From Martinezella lusitana (GTDB taxonomy: Bacteria; Pseudomonadota; Alphaproteobacteria; Rhizobiales; Rhizobiaceae), in contig NZ_JAFEVL010000020.1 in NCBI RefSeq assembly GCF_016901135.1, positions 372,001 through 436,000 of the forward strand: a stretch of 64,000 bases of DNA, read 5' to 3'. Below are positions 41,709 to 50,839 of this stretch, in pieces (positions within the stretch are counted from its first letter, which is position 1; each line of letters begins with the position of its first letter). The notes beneath the pieces are model-generated. The model saw nothing but the letters and a program-made list of their open reading frames with translations, did no database searches and was not told the DNA's origin. Made by a program: the position numbers and the translations under genes.

Positions 41709-43802
41709 CTACATCTTGCCGGCGACCTTGATGGCGAAGGAATATTCGAACGCCACTTCCTCCAGGCGCTGGAAACGGCCGGAGGCGCCGCCGTGGCCGG
41801 CATCCATGTTCGTCTTCAAGAGGATCGGCGCTTCGCCCGTCGTCTTGTCGCGCAGCCTGGCGACCCACTTTGCCGGCTCCCAATAGGTGACGCGGGGGTC
41901 GGTGAGGCCCCCGAGAGCAAGGAGGGGCGGATACGGCTTTTCCCCGACATTGTCGTAGGGACTATAGGCGGCAATCTGCTCGTACTCTTCTTTGCTGTCG
42001 ATAGGGTTGCCCCATTCGGGCCATTCCGGCGGCGTCAACGGCAAGGTGTCGTCGAGCATGGTGTTGAGCACGTCGACGAAGGGGACGGCGGCGATGAGCC
42101 CGGCGAATTTCTCAGGCGCCATGTTGGCGACCGCACCCATGAGCATGCCGCCGGCCGATCCGCCTTCGGCGATGATCTTCGCGTAAGAGGTGAACTTCTG
42201 CTCATTCAAATAGTCGGCCGCGGCGATGAAATCCTTGAACGTATTGGTCTTCTTCGCCATCTTGCCGTCTTCGTACCAGGCAAAGCCCTTGTCCTTGCCG
42301 CCGCGGATATGGGCGATGGCATAGACGAAGCCACGATCCGCGAGCGACAGGCAATTGGTGTTGAAACCGGCCGGAATGGCAATGCCATAGGCGCCGTAGC
42401 CATAGAGCAGGCAGGGTGCTGAGCCGTCGAGCGGCGTATCCTTGCGATAAAGCAGTGTCACCGGCACCGTTTCGCCGTCCCAGGCGGGCGCGAAGACGCG
42501 GCGGGTGACGTAATCGGCCGGATTGTGGCCCGAGGGAACCTCCTGCGTCTTCAGCAGGGTGCGCTCGCGCGTCACCATGTTGTAGTCGTAGAGCTGGCTC
42601 GGCGTCGTCATCGAGGAATAGGAGAAGCGGATGACATCCGTATCGTATTCCGCGGCCCCCTGCAGGCCGAGCGAATAGGCTTCCTCCTCGAAGGCGATGG
42701 AATGTTCCTCGCCGCTGCGGCGGTCGCGAATGATGATGCGCGGCAGGCCGTCCTTGCGCTCCAGCCAGATGAGATGGCGGGCATAGGCCATGTGGTTGAG
42801 GATCAGCGTGCCCGACTTGTGGGCCACCACTTCGCGCCAGTTTTCCTTGCCCGGTCTGTCGGCCGGCGTCTCCATGATCTTGAAATCCTTGGCATCGCCG
42901 TCATTGGTGAGGACGTAGAAAACGTCTCCGCCTTCCGTCATCTCATATTCGATCCCCGTCTCGCGCTCCGCCACCAGCTTCGGCTCTGCGTTGAGGTCCG
43001 AGGTCGGGATGATGCGGTATTCGCTGGTCTCGTGGTCGTGGATGTCGATGAAGATGTAATCGTCGAGCAGAGAGCCGCCGACGCCCATGAAGAAGCCCGC
43101 GTCTTCCTCTTCATAGACGAGCCGGTCGTCGGATTGCGGCGTGCCGACGATGTGATGGAAGATCTTCGAAGGGCGATGGTTCTCGTCCTGCAGCGTGTAG
43201 AAGAAGCTCTTGCCGTCGGGCGCCCAGACGCCGCCGCCGCCGGTGTTCTCGAGCACGTCGGCAAGGTCCTCGCCGGTCTCGAGATCGCGGACCTTCAGCG
43301 TGAAATATTCAGAGCCCTTGTCGTCATAGCCCCAGATGCCGCGGCTATGGTCGGTAGAGTGATCGAGGCCGGAAAGGCGGAAATAGGACTTTCCTTCATT
43401 CTCCTTGTCGCCGTTCAACAAAAGCTTGCGGTCGCCGCCGTCGCGGGTCTCGCGGAAATAATGCGGCTGCTCGCCGCCGGTGACGAAGAGCGTGCCATAG
43501 GAATAGGGACCGTCCTTGACCGGCACGGAACTGTCATCCTCCTTGATGCGGCCCTTCATCTCGCCGAAGAGAACCTTCTGCAGCTCCTTTGTGTCGGCCA
43601 TCGCGGCATTCATGTAGGCGTTTTCTGCTTCGAGATGCGCGCGGATTTCCGGGGCCAGGATCGAGGGATCCTTGAACATCGCCTGCCAATTGTCGGCGCG
43701 CAGCCATGCATAGTCGTCGCTGCGGCTGATGCCATGACGCGTATCCGTAATGGGCTTTTTCGGGGCGGCAGGCGGGGTGGGGAGGTTCTTGAAAACTGAC
43801 AC
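41709..43802 (-). CDS. ptrB: Oligopeptidase B (S9A serine peptidase)
   Basis: A 697-residue prolyl-oligopeptidase family enzyme that cleaves peptides of fewer than about 30 residues after Lys/Arg. The beta-propeller covers roughly the first 400 residues; the alpha/beta-hydrolase part has the Ser in AEGGSAGGMLMG, an RGG-type loop (AHIRGGKDKGFAWYEDGK), and a His in NMDAGHGGASGRFQ near the end. A GTG start at 43802 (V/MSVFKNLPTPPAAPKKP) matches family N termini; a TTG at 43895 would add 31 unrelated residues. The protein is cytosolic, having no signal peptide with this start. Confidence 0.92.
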   Translation of the reverse strand: MSVFKNLPTPPAAPKKPITDTRHGISRSDDYAWLRADNWQAMFKDPSILAPEIRAHLEAENAYMNAAMADTKELQKVLFGEMKGRIKEDDSSVPVKDGPYSYGTLFVTGGEQPHYFRETRDGGDRKLLLNGDKENEGKSYFRLSGLDHSTDHSRGIWGYDDKGSEYFTLKVRDLETGEDLADVLENTGGGGVWAPDGKSFFYTLQDENHRPSKIFHHIVGTPQSDDRLVYEEEDAGFFMGVGGSLLDDYIFIDIHDHETSEYRIIPTSDLNAEPKLVAERETGIEYEMTEGGDVFYVLTNDGDAKDFKIMETPADRPGKENWREVVAHKSGTLILNHMAYARHLIWLERKDGLPRIIIRDRRSGEEHSIAFEEEAYSLGLQGAAEYDTDVIRFSYSSMTTPSQLYDYNMVTRERTLLKTQEVPSGHNPADYVTRRVFAPAWDGETVPVTLLYRKDTPLDGSAPCLLYGYGAYGIAIPAGFNTNCLSLADRGFVYAIAHIRGGKDKGFAWYEDGKMAKKTNTFKDFIAAADYLNEQKFTSYAKIIAEGGSAGGMLMGAVANMAPEKFAGLIAAVPFVDVLNTMLDDTLPLTPPEWPEWGNPIDSKEEYEQIAAYSPYDNVGEKPYPPLLALGGLTDPRVTYWEPAKWVARLRDKTTGEAPILLKTNMDAGHGGASGRFQRLEEVAFEYSFAIKVAGKM

Positions 43803-44089
43803 GGGAGCGCTTTCTCTGGTGTGAAAGTCGGATACGAGGAGAAGAGAGAAATAGAGGGCGGCTGCATGAGGTTCAATAGGCAAGTATCCCCTCAAGTTTC
43901 ATGCAAGTCGCCGATATTAGTCTCTATCGAACAGGTGGCTTGTGGGAAACCCGATTGGGGGGCTGCCTTGATGAGACCACATTCTTTACCGAAGTCGGCA
44001 TACAATGCGTCGACATAAGGGCGGTTGAACCGCCTTCCCCGCTGGAGCGGACGCAATCAAATTCAGAACAATGCAAGGGACCGGTCATC

Positions 44090-44479
44090 ATGCTGAAACT
44101 CTTTGCCATCCTTATTCCTTTGGCTTCTTTCGCTAACTCTGCCTTCGCTGTTGACGCGACCATGAAGAAGGAGTTGGAAAAGCTTGATCCCTCCGAGCGG
44201 ATGGAGCAGGCATGCGACGCGGAGGCCATGAAGCGGATTGGCACGGAAAAGACGGGTTTCAAGCCGGACAAGGTGATCGCCTACACGTTCGGTGATCCCG
44301 CCATGAACCCGGATTCGATGAATGCGCCCGGAGCTGTCTTCCGCAGCAAGGGCGACTGGTATCATCTCTCGTATAACTGCGTCACCGGCCCGCAGCACAT
44401 TCATGTTCGGGACCTGAGCTACCAGATCGGCGATAAGGTGCCGCGCGACAGCTGGCAGCAGCACTATCTTTACGACTAG
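44090..44479 (+). CDS. DUF930 family exported protein
   Basis: A 129-residue exported protein: signal peptide MLKLFAILIPLASFANSAFA and a mature domain of the DUF930 family, with KLDPSERMEQACDAEAMKRI, KPDKVIAYTF and GAVFRSKGDWYHLSYNCVTG. Two Cys are positioned for a disulfide in the periplasm. AAGGGA lies upstream of ATG 44090. DUF930 is widespread in rhizobia and has no assigned function. Convergent with cbpM. Confidence 0.87.
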   Translation: MLKLFAILIPLASFANSAFAVDATMKKELEKLDPSERMEQACDAEAMKRIGTEKTGFKPDKVIAYTFGDPAMNPDSMNAPGAVFRSKGDWYHLSYNCVTGPQHIHVRDLSYQIGDKVPRDSWQQHYLYD

Positions 44480-44516
44480 GCGCCTGCAGCCTTTCCATGA
44501 CGTGCTTGGAAAGGCT

Positions 44517-44849
44517 CTATCTCCGCTTTTGCACTTCCACGCGCGTGAGCTCCGACAGGATGTGCTCCTGCACATCGGAAGGCTGGCGACGGACGGCATC
44601 CGTCAGGTCGCGCAGCGTTGCCCGGAGGCTGTGAAGCTGATCCACCAGATCCATGACGACATCGACACCGGGTTCGTTGAGGCCCATGGCATTGCTTAGG
44701 TCGAGAATAAGCTGGCCGCGCGCGATGTCGGCCTCGCGGAAATTCCGGCCCTGATCCGTGATTTCCGGTACCAGCCAACCTTGCGAGATCCAGACTTCCA
44801 GCACCGTGGTCTCGATTTCGAGGTGCAGTCGAAACTCGTTCTCTTTCAT
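44517..44849 (-). CDS. cbpM: CbpM, chaperone modulator of CbpA
   Basis: A 110-residue CbpM-family protein that binds the J domain of CbpA and inhibits its DnaK-cochaperone and DNA-binding activity. The sequence shows the MerR-like helix-turn-helix start of the family (IETTVLEVWISQGWLVPEI) and a helical C-terminal half (VDVVMDLVDQLHSLRATLRD). It follows cbpA by 3 bp, the conserved order, so expression is coupled. Confidence 0.9.
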   Translation of the reverse strand: MKENEFRLHLEIETTVLEVWISQGWLVPEITDQGRNFREADIARGQLILDLSNAMGLNEPGVDVVMDLVDQLHSLRATLRDLTDAVRRQPSDVQEHILSELTRVEVQKRR

Positions 44850-44852
44850 CGC

Positions 44853-45764
44853 TTATTCTCCCATGTTCTTTCTGGGATCTTGCGTCTTGCCGGCCTCCCA
44901 TTCGGAGACGAAACGCGTGAGCTCGGAATCTGACGCATCCGGAAGGACGACCTTCAAGGAGACATAGGCGTCGCCGTTCTCCTTGCCGCGTACCGGTGCG
45001 CCCTTGCCTTTCAGCCGCAGCACCTTGCCGGTATTGGAGTTCGGCTGCAGCGTCACGGTGACGGCGCCAGCCGGCGTGGGGACCCGGATCTTGCCGCCGA
45101 GCACCGCCTCGGTCAGCGAAATCGGCAGTTCCAGCCGGATGTCGTCTCCGTCGCGGGTGTAGAACCGGTGCGGGCGCACATGCACCGCAATCAGCGCATC
45201 TCCAGGCTTGCCGCCGTTAAAGCCGGGATCGCCCTTGCCCTTCAGGCGCAGCGTCTGTCCGTCGCGGGTGCCCGGCGGTATCTGGACGTCGAGGGCCGGC
45301 CCCTCGGGCAAGCTGATCTGCTTCTTCGCGCCGTTGATGGCATCAAGAAAGTCGACCTCCATGGAATAGTGACGATCTTGACCCTGCATTTGGGATTGGC
45401 CTCGGCTGCGCCGCGAGAAGAAGTTGGAAAACATGTCGTCGGCATCGCCGAAATCGGCAAATCCGCTGGCATTTTGATAGGGACCGCGCTGGCCTTCATT
45501 GGCAGCATAGTCGCGGTAATAGCTGCGCGGCGGCTTCTCGGCACCGCTGCTGTCGATCTCGCCGCGGTCGAAACGCGCGCGCTTCTCCTCATCGCCGACA
45601 ATGCCATAGGCTGCCGAGACCTCCTTGAACTTGTCCTCGGCTTGTTTGTCGCCGGGGTTGAGGTCGGGGTGCAGCTTCTTGGCAAGCTTGCGATAGGCGC
45701 TTTGAATATCCTTTTGCGGGGCGTCCCGTTTTACGCCCAGAACTTCATAGGGATCGCGACTCAT
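44853..45764 (-). CDS. cbpA: CbpA, DnaJ-class co-chaperone / curved-DNA-binding protein
   Basis: A 303-residue type II J-protein. J domain at residues 1-70 with the DnaK-stimulating HPD (AKKLHPDLNPGD), a Gly/Phe-rich linker (GFADFGDADDMFSNFF), and two C-terminal substrate domains (DVQIPPGTRDGQTLRLKGKG, LELPISLTEAVLGGKIRVPT). There is no zinc-finger region, which separates CbpA from DnaJ. Start 45764 (MSRDPYEVLGVKRDAP) is set by homology. CbpA works with DnaK in protein refolding and in E. coli also binds curved DNA in stationary phase. Co-transcribed with cbpM. Confidence 0.93.
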   Translation of the reverse strand: MSRDPYEVLGVKRDAPQKDIQSAYRKLAKKLHPDLNPGDKQAEDKFKEVSAAYGIVGDEEKRARFDRGEIDSSGAEKPPRSYYRDYAANEGQRGPYQNASGFADFGDADDMFSNFFSRRSRGQSQMQGQDRHYSMEVDFLDAINGAKKQISLPEGPALDVQIPPGTRDGQTLRLKGKGDPGFNGGKPGDALIAVHVRPHRFYTRDGDDIRLELPISLTEAVLGGKIRVPTPAGAVTVTLQPNSNTGKVLRLKGKGAPVRGKENGDAYVSLKVVLPDASDSELTRFVSEWEAGKTQDPRKNMGE

Positions 45765-46035
45765 GCATGTCTCTCTTTGGGAGCACGGAAAAATACGCAG
45801 ATAATGCTGCAGCGGCCTCATATCAATCGTAGCATAGACGCGGCCAGGTTGAAGCCCGGACCTCGATGCTTTGCAGGTCACGGCATTTGTGATGCGAAGT
45901 GGGCACGTTTGCCGTCCGCTTGCCATATTTCCGGCGTGTTGCCGGATGAAGGCGAACGTCACGGCGGAAAACCTATGGCAATCACATGCCTCTTCCGCCA
46001 GATTTCATTTGCTCGATCCGCTCGGTGGCTGCCCA

Positions 46036-46830
46036 ATGAACCGTTTTTTGTTGACGTCCGCATTCCTTGTCACCGTCGCTCCGATGGCCTTGGCTGCTCA
46101 GCCGACGCAACAGCCCGCCGGCTGGCCTGAGCTACCGCCCAAGGCTCCTGCCTCGAATGTCAAGCTCGTCGAGCCGCATCTGCACGTCAATCGAGCAGGC
46201 AAGGGCGCGCCGCGCATCGCGCTGACGTTCGATGCCTGCATGGGCAAGACCGATCCGCGCATTCTCAGCACCCTGGTCGACCAGCATATTCCGGCGACCA
46301 TCTTCGTCACCGCGCGCTGGCTGCGCACCAACCCCGATTCGCTTGCCGTCTTCCTGGCCCATCCCGATCTTTTCGAGCTGGAAAATCACGGGCAGAACCA
46401 TATTCCGGCCGTCGATGTTCCGACCAAGGTCTACGGCATCCCCGCTGCCGGTTCGCCGCAGGCGGTGGCGCAGGAAGTGAAGGGCGGAGCCGACGCCATG
46501 ATTACGGCCGGCATTCAGCAGCCGCACTGGTTCCGCGGCGCGACCGCGAAATACACACCTACGGCCATCATGGAGATTCGCGGCATGGGCTATCGCATCG
46601 CCGGATATTCCGTGAACGGTGACAGCGGCTCGCTGCTGCCGGCCAAGATGGTGGAAAAGCAATATGCCTCCGCCAAGGATGGCGATGTCATCATTTCCCA
46701 CATCAACCAGCCGACGCATGCGGCGGGAGAGGGCGTGGCGGCAAGCATCCTGGCGCTGAAGGCCAAGGGCGTGCAGTTCGTCCGCCTGCAGGATATCCCC
46801 GAAAAGGGTGACGACGGCACGACGAACTGA
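46036..46830 (+). CDS. Polysaccharide deacetylase family protein, exported
   Basis: A 264-residue NodB-homology (CE4) protein with a signal peptide (MNRFLLTSAFLVTVAPMALA). Motif 1 reads LTFDACMGKTD (TFDDxxx variant in which the second Asp is Ala) and motif 2 is ENHGQNHIP (HxxxH type); the later GDVIISHINQPTHAAG supplies motif 5. Such enzymes remove N- or O-acetyl groups from peptidoglycan or other surface glycans. The missing second Asp of motif 1 may alter metal-dependent activity. It faces the AI-2E permease gene. Confidence 0.87.
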   Translation: MNRFLLTSAFLVTVAPMALAAQPTQQPAGWPELPPKAPASNVKLVEPHLHVNRAGKGAPRIALTFDACMGKTDPRILSTLVDQHIPATIFVTARWLRTNPDSLAVFLAHPDLFELENHGQNHIPAVDVPTKVYGIPAAGSPQAVAQEVKGGADAMITAGIQQPHWFRGATAKYTPTAIMEIRGMGYRIAGYSVNGDSGSLLPAKMVEKQYASAKDGDVIISHINQPTHAAGEGVAASILALKAKGVQFVRLQDIPEKGDDGTTN

Positions 46831-46851
46831 TGGCGTAAGCCTCGGTTTGTC

Positions 46852-48021
46852 TCAGCCTGGCAATTGCGGCTGGGACTTTTCCTCGATGAAGAGTTCGTCG
46901 ACGACGGTCATGACGATCAACGATAGCGGCAGCGCCAGCATGGCGCCGATGGCCCCCCACATCCATGTCCAGAAGATAATGGCGAGGAAGACGACAAAGG
47001 GGTTGAGCTCCCATTGGCGGCCCATGACCGCGGGAAACACCAGGTTCTCCACCGCAAGATGCACGGCGAAGAAGGCAACCGCCGGCGCAAGAGCGAAGAT
47101 GATGTCCGATTGCGTGATGATGCCGGCGATCGCCAGCGCAATCGTCATCGTCGTGACGCCGAGGAAAGGGATGAAACTCGACAGGAAGGCAAACACGCCC
47201 CAGAGCACCGGCACGCTCATGCCGCCGACATAGGCGATAATAGTCATGGCAACACCGATGCCGGCATAGATCAGCGAGGCCGTGGCGAAATAATAGCCGA
47301 GCACCCGCTCCACCGCATTGATGATGCGGATTGCCGTCAGCCTCGACGCCCTGTTGGAAAAGGTCATGATGATCGTTTTGCGCAGGGTGACCCGGCCGGC
47401 GAGAAACAACAGGAGCGCAGCAAAGAAGATCAGTATTTGAACGATGGCCGGTGTGAGATTGCTGGAGAGAAGATGCAGGACATTGCCGCTGTTTTCCAGC
47501 AGCGTGCTGATGGACATCGGACCGCTCTGAAAGGTCTCCGGAGAAATATGCAGCCATTTGAAGCGGTCGAGATAGGGCATCAGCCTATCGGAGGTTCGCT
47601 GAAAGAAATCGGGGGCCTCCTGAGCCAGCGTTGCCAGCGGCCCGGCGAGCGCGTTGACGACGAGGACGATGGCCAGCGCCACCGCCGACGACAGGAGAAC
47701 TGCGTTGAGGACACGGGGCACGCCGAGCCTGCTCAGTTTCTCCGCCGCGAGACCAAGGATCATGCCGACCACGACGGCGAGCGTCACCGGAATGAGGATC
47801 ATCGACATCATATAGACGCCTGCGAGCGCCAGGATGAGGAAGATGCCTATGGTCGCCCATGAGGCGGCGACATGAAGTTTGCCATTTGTTGGATAATCCA
47901 CCAGTTCGGCAGCGTCGGCTTCGTTGCCATATCCCTGGGATGGGTCGCGCCCCGCGCCGGAGCCGCTTTCCTGCGCCGCCGCTCCGCCTGCCTGCCTGCC
48001 GGCGATTTTATCGATCTCCAT
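46852..48021 (-). CDS. AI-2E family transporter (PerM/YdiK-like)
   Basis: A 389-residue membrane permease of the AI-2E/PerM family with about eight helices. Motifs include LAGVYMMSMILIPVTLAVVVG, the mid-protein FNPGxx-equivalent FSNRASRLTAIRIINAVERV, YVGGMSVPVLWGVFAFLSSFIPFLG and the C-terminal LPLSLIVMTVVDELF. The first 60 residues are an Asp/Gly-rich cytoplasmic extension. Relatives move autoinducer-2 outwards (TqsA) or exchange Na+/H+; the cargo here is unknown. A start at 48021 is chosen; a longer start to 48057 is also open. Confidence 0.87.
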   Translation of the reverse strand: MEIDKIAGRQAGGAAAQESGSGAGRDPSQGYGNEADAAELVDYPTNGKLHVAASWATIGIFLILALAGVYMMSMILIPVTLAVVVGMILGLAAEKLSRLGVPRVLNAVLLSSAVALAIVLVVNALAGPLATLAQEAPDFFQRTSDRLMPYLDRFKWLHISPETFQSGPMSISTLLENSGNVLHLLSSNLTPAIVQILIFFAALLLFLAGRVTLRKTIIMTFSNRASRLTAIRIINAVERVLGYYFATASLIYAGIGVAMTIIAYVGGMSVPVLWGVFAFLSSFIPFLGVTTMTIALAIAGIITQSDIIFALAPAVAFFAVHLAVENLVFPAVMGRQWELNPFVVFLAIIFWTWMWGAIGAMLALPLSLIVMTVVDELFIEEKSQPQLPG

Positions 48022-48067
48022 CCCATCAAATCCCCGTAGGCACGATCGCCTTACCACTCAAACGCGA

Positions 48068-48097
48068 AAGGCCCGCTCCGGTTCCGGAACGGGCCTT
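48068..48097 (-). terminator. Hairpin terminator between permease and VOC genes
   Basis: AAGGCCCG and CGGGCCTT make an 8-bp stem with an inner TCCGG/CCGGA helix, 25 bp after the VOC gene stop codon on the minus strand; read that way, it ends in TTTCG and a TTT. Confidence 0.65.
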
Positions 48098-48121
48098 GTC
48101 GTGCTTGGTGAGCCGGGCAAA

Positions 48122-48988
48122 TTACGCGACCAAGTTCAGCCCGATGCCCCAGGGATCCCGAAGCGAAACGCCGCCGTCGCGTTTCTCGGTCTTGATCTCG
48201 TGCTGGTCGAGAGCGGCGACAGCCTTATCGAGCGAGGCCTTGTCGTTGAAGCGCAGGGTGTAGTCCGAAAGGCCGGTCATATGTTCGGAGCGAACGCCCG
48301 CGCCGCGGCTGTTCCAGGTGTTGGCGCCGAGATGATGGTGGTAGCCGCCGGTCGCAAGGAAGGTCGCACCGGGATAGCGCGCGGCCATGACCTTCATGCC
48401 GAGAACGTCGCGATAGAAGGCGTTCGCCTCCGCGACGTCGCCGACCTGCAGGTGGATGTGGCCGATGGCGGAACCTGCCGCCATACCATCCCAGCGGTCC
48501 TGTGGAGCGCTTTCATAGAGCTGCTGCAAGTCGAGCCGGAGTGTTGCCATTTCGACCGTGCCGTCGCTGTGGAACGTCCACTGCTCGTGCGGCCGATCGG
48601 CATAGATCTCTATGCCGTTGCCTTCCGGGTCCGACAGATAGATGGCTTCGCTGACGATGTGGTCGGACGCGCCTTCGAGCACGACGTTGTTGTGCGCGGC
48701 ATGACGAAGCCAGCGGGCGAGTTCGGCACGGCTGGGCATCAGGAAGGCGGTGTGAAACAGGCCAGCCGCCGTTTGCGGCGCGCGCACGGCGGCGCGATCC
48801 GTGGTCAGGGTCAGGAGAGGTTGGCCGGCAACACCCAGGACTTCGCCACTCGCCGTCTTCTCGATCACCTTCAGGCCGAGCATGTCCTGATAGAAACGCG
48901 ACACCAGCGGCAGGTCGGTGACCACGAGATGCGATTGGCCGACATAGGCAGGGCGCGTCAGTGCATAGGAGGGGGCGGTTTCGGTCAT
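48122..48988 (-). CDS. VOC-family protein, catechol-2,3-dioxygenase-like
   Basis: A 288-residue two-module VOC protein of the CatE type, related to extradiol catechol 2,3-dioxygenases. Conserved blocks are YVGQSHLVVTDLPLVSRFYQ, LLTLTTDRAA, LFHTAFLMPSRAELARWLRH, and second-module metal contacts in GHIHLQVGDVAEANAFY and GYHHHLGANTWNSRGAG, with the C-terminal SLRDPWGIGLNL. A metal-dependent dioxygenase role on an aromatic diol is likely but the substrate is unknown. Confidence 0.88.
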   Translation of the reverse strand: MTETAPSYALTRPAYVGQSHLVVTDLPLVSRFYQDMLGLKVIEKTASGEVLGVAGQPLLTLTTDRAAVRAPQTAAGLFHTAFLMPSRAELARWLRHAAHNNVVLEGASDHIVSEAIYLSDPEGNGIEIYADRPHEQWTFHSDGTVEMATLRLDLQQLYESAPQDRWDGMAAGSAIGHIHLQVGDVAEANAFYRDVLGMKVMAARYPGATFLATGGYHHHLGANTWNSRGAGVRSEHMTGLSDYTLRFNDKASLDKAVAALDQHEIKTEKRDGGVSLRDPWGIGLNLVA

Positions 48989-49299
48989 GGGTTATTCCAA
49001 CCTCGATGTTCTGGAAAGGGCAACCGGCGTGGACGGCAGGAAACCGTCAGCGGTGGGCGGGAGATTTTTCGCCGGTTGATATGCCTCTTCGATGTCCTCT
49101 GGCCCACTGTACTTACCATCCTATATGGCGGATTTCGATTGTTCACAGAAGGCCAGAAATTGCGGATTGAGCGTTCGCTCACTGTTGACGAGATGCTCCA
49201 TGCGTTCACGAAGATTTATTGAGATGCCCGTTTGGTGCGGTTGCTTCCACTTCGGTGAGGTGCAAGGATCGGGCTGTTACGGAATTGGAACGCGAACAG
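48989..49299. other. Intergenic region, 311 bp
   Basis: Lies between the minus-strand VOC gene and the plus-strand hemolysin III gene and must hold both promoters. A TTG-started plus-strand frame at 49076-49222 would encode 48 residues with a hydrophobic start (MICLFDVLWPTVLTILYGGF), but its ribosome-binding site is 13 nt away and it is not called as a gene. Nothing else was recognised. Confidence 0.5.
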
Positions 49300-49968
49300 A
49301 TGGCCGAATATAGAGGCATTCGCTGGGCTTACGATCGATATGAAGTGATCGCCGACAGCATTGTCAACGGCGTCGGTGTGGTCTTTGCGCTGATCGGCGC
49401 AACCGTGCTGATCTTCTACGCGACCGTCTGGAGCTCCCATGGTGAGATCGCTGCCGCCTGGATCTATAGCCTCGGCCTCGTGCTGACATTGGGGATGTCC
49501 TTCGCCTACAATGTCTGGCCCGTATCGCGGACCAAATGGTTCCTGCGGCGTTTCGATCATTCCTTCATCTATGTGCTGATTGCCGCCACCTATACACCCT
49601 TTCTCGAACGCGGCGCGGAGGATCCGCTGCTGCTTGCCATGCTGATCGCAGTCTGGGCTTTCGCGGCCTTCGGCATCGTGCTGAAATGCTTCTTTCCGGG
49701 GCGTTACGATCGGCTGGCGATCCTGCTTTATCTCGCCATGGGCTGGAGCGGCGTGATCGTGGCCAAGCCGGTCTCGACCTATATCCCGTTTCCTTCGATG
49801 CTCCTCATCGTCATCGGCGGGGTGATCTACTCGCTCGGCGTCATCTTTCACGTCTGGGAAAAGCTGCGCTTCCAGAACGCCATCTGGCATGGCTTTGTCA
49901 TTGCCGCCGCCGCCGTGCACTATTCGGCGGTGCTGACATGCTTCAGCCTGTCACCGGAAAACTTTTGA
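49300..49968 (+). CDS. Hemolysin III family (PAQR-like) membrane protein
   Basis: A 222-residue, seven-helix membrane protein of the hemolysin III/YqfA family (bacterial progestin and adiponectin-receptor relatives). Conserved sites are the early SIVNGVGVVFALIGA, the DHSFIYVLIAATYTPF motif (helix 3) and the final IWHGFVIAAAAVHYSAV, whose His residues bind the metal in this superfamily. Start ATG 49300 (MAEYRGIRWAYDRYE) has GGAA 9 nt upstream. Function in bacteria is unsettled (membrane energetics or lipid metabolism). Its end overlaps the convergent downstream gene by 26 bp. Confidence 0.9.
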   Translation: MAEYRGIRWAYDRYEVIADSIVNGVGVVFALIGATVLIFYATVWSSHGEIAAAWIYSLGLVLTLGMSFAYNVWPVSRTKWFLRRFDHSFIYVLIAATYTPFLERGAEDPLLLAMLIAVWAFAAFGIVLKCFFPGRYDRLAILLYLAMGWSGVIVAKPVSTYIPFPSMLLIVIGGVIYSLGVIFHVWEKLRFQNAIWHGFVIAAAAVHYSAVLTCFSLSPENF

Positions 49969-50458
49969 CGACCTGGGCCGTCGGCGTGCATTTCTTCGTG
50001 GGGTGCAGGCTCCGCGCCAGGCGCATGACCATGGCGTCGTAGCGCTGCATGTCCGCCTTCGAATAATCCATCTGGAAAAAGGCCGCTCCGCCGTTGCAGA
50101 GGGCTACGCCGCGCACATAGACGATGCGACCCTGCTTCGTGCCGGAGAAGCTGATGCCGCGCGAGTTCGATTTGGAGTAGGAAATCTTCCAGCCTTGATC
50201 CTTGGCGAGCGCCACGCGCACATTCGCTTCCGTCGAGAAGTCGCCATTGGGGATGATGGTGCTGAAAACCTGCAGCATGGCAGATCGATCCGCCGGCGAC
50301 AGGGAAAGGCGGTTGGCATCGTCTGATGGCGCCGAGAGATGGAATTCCGACGGCAACTCGATCGCATAGCCGAAGCCCGTATTGTCATAGGACCACCAGT
50401 CGGCGGCAAAGGCCGACGCAGGGGAAAGAAGCAGAAGGGCGGTCAGGCGCGCAAGCAT
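49943..50458 (-). CDS. Exported hypothetical protein
   Basis: A 171-residue protein with a signal peptide (MLARLTALLLLSPASAFA). The mature part has an unassigned alpha/beta pattern: WWSYDNTGFGYAIELPSEFH, LQVFSTIIPNG, SKSNSRGISFSGTKQGRIVY and a single Cys pair (ALCNGG, KKCTP). It overlaps the end of the hemolysin III gene by 26 bp on the opposite strand. No family recognised. Confidence 0.75.
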   Translation of the reverse strand: MLARLTALLLLSPASAFAADWWSYDNTGFGYAIELPSEFHLSAPSDDANRLSLSPADRSAMLQVFSTIIPNGDFSTEANVRVALAKDQGWKISYSKSNSRGISFSGTKQGRIVYVRGVALCNGGAAFFQMDYSKADMQRYDAMVMRLARSLHPTKKCTPTAQVVKSFPVTG

Positions 50459-50839
50459 TGCGGTTTCCGGGAGGCTGGATCTGCAAACCGATCAAGAATA
50501 GCGCATTTTTCAGCAGAAATTCCATAGCGATTCTAAGAATAAGAGTAAATTAGCTTAAATTCGTTACGGCTTCATTGCGAGCCATGCACGTTTAGCGGCT
50601 TATTCGGCACTGCAGCCATTTGTGCCGGACTTCTAAGTCGTGAAGCGGTGAAACGATCGCCATCGGAGACATGGTGCGCATCCCTCAACCTTATAGGCTG
50701 TTCCTGTCTAAAGCCGATTTCAGTGGTTTAATCCCGGTTTTATTCCCGCAGGACTTGAGACGGTCTCGCCTTTCGCCTATCCCTGCAACCTAGCTCCGGC
50801 CTTGCCGGATTCCGCATTGGTGTTCAGCAGGGAGAGGAC
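50459..50839. other. Intergenic region ahead of the mrp operon
   Basis: A 381-bp gap holding the promoter for the mrp operon on the right and that of the hypothetical gene on the left. The first 100 bp are AT-rich. Apart from the candidate promoter at 50755-50783, nothing was recognised. Confidence 0.5.
50755..50783 (+). promoter_or_regulatory. Candidate sigma-70-type promoter for the mrp operon
   Basis: TTGAGA, 17-bp spacer, TATCCC, ending 56 bp before the mrpA ATG. The -35 box is a good match and the -10 box moderate; this is a visual call only. Confidence 0.4.

Noticed and set aside
42525..43799. 424-codon plus-strand open frame
   Set aside because: Antisense shadow of oligopeptidase B.
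47924..49222. 432-codon plus-strand open frame
   Set aside because: Antisense shadow of the permease and VOC genes. Only its last 48 codons lie in noncoding DNA and are mentioned as a weak possibility in the intergenic entry.
49076..49222. TTG-started 48-codon frame with a hydrophobic N terminus
   Set aside because: Ribosome-binding sequence is 13 nt from the TTG and no other support is present; left as a note only.
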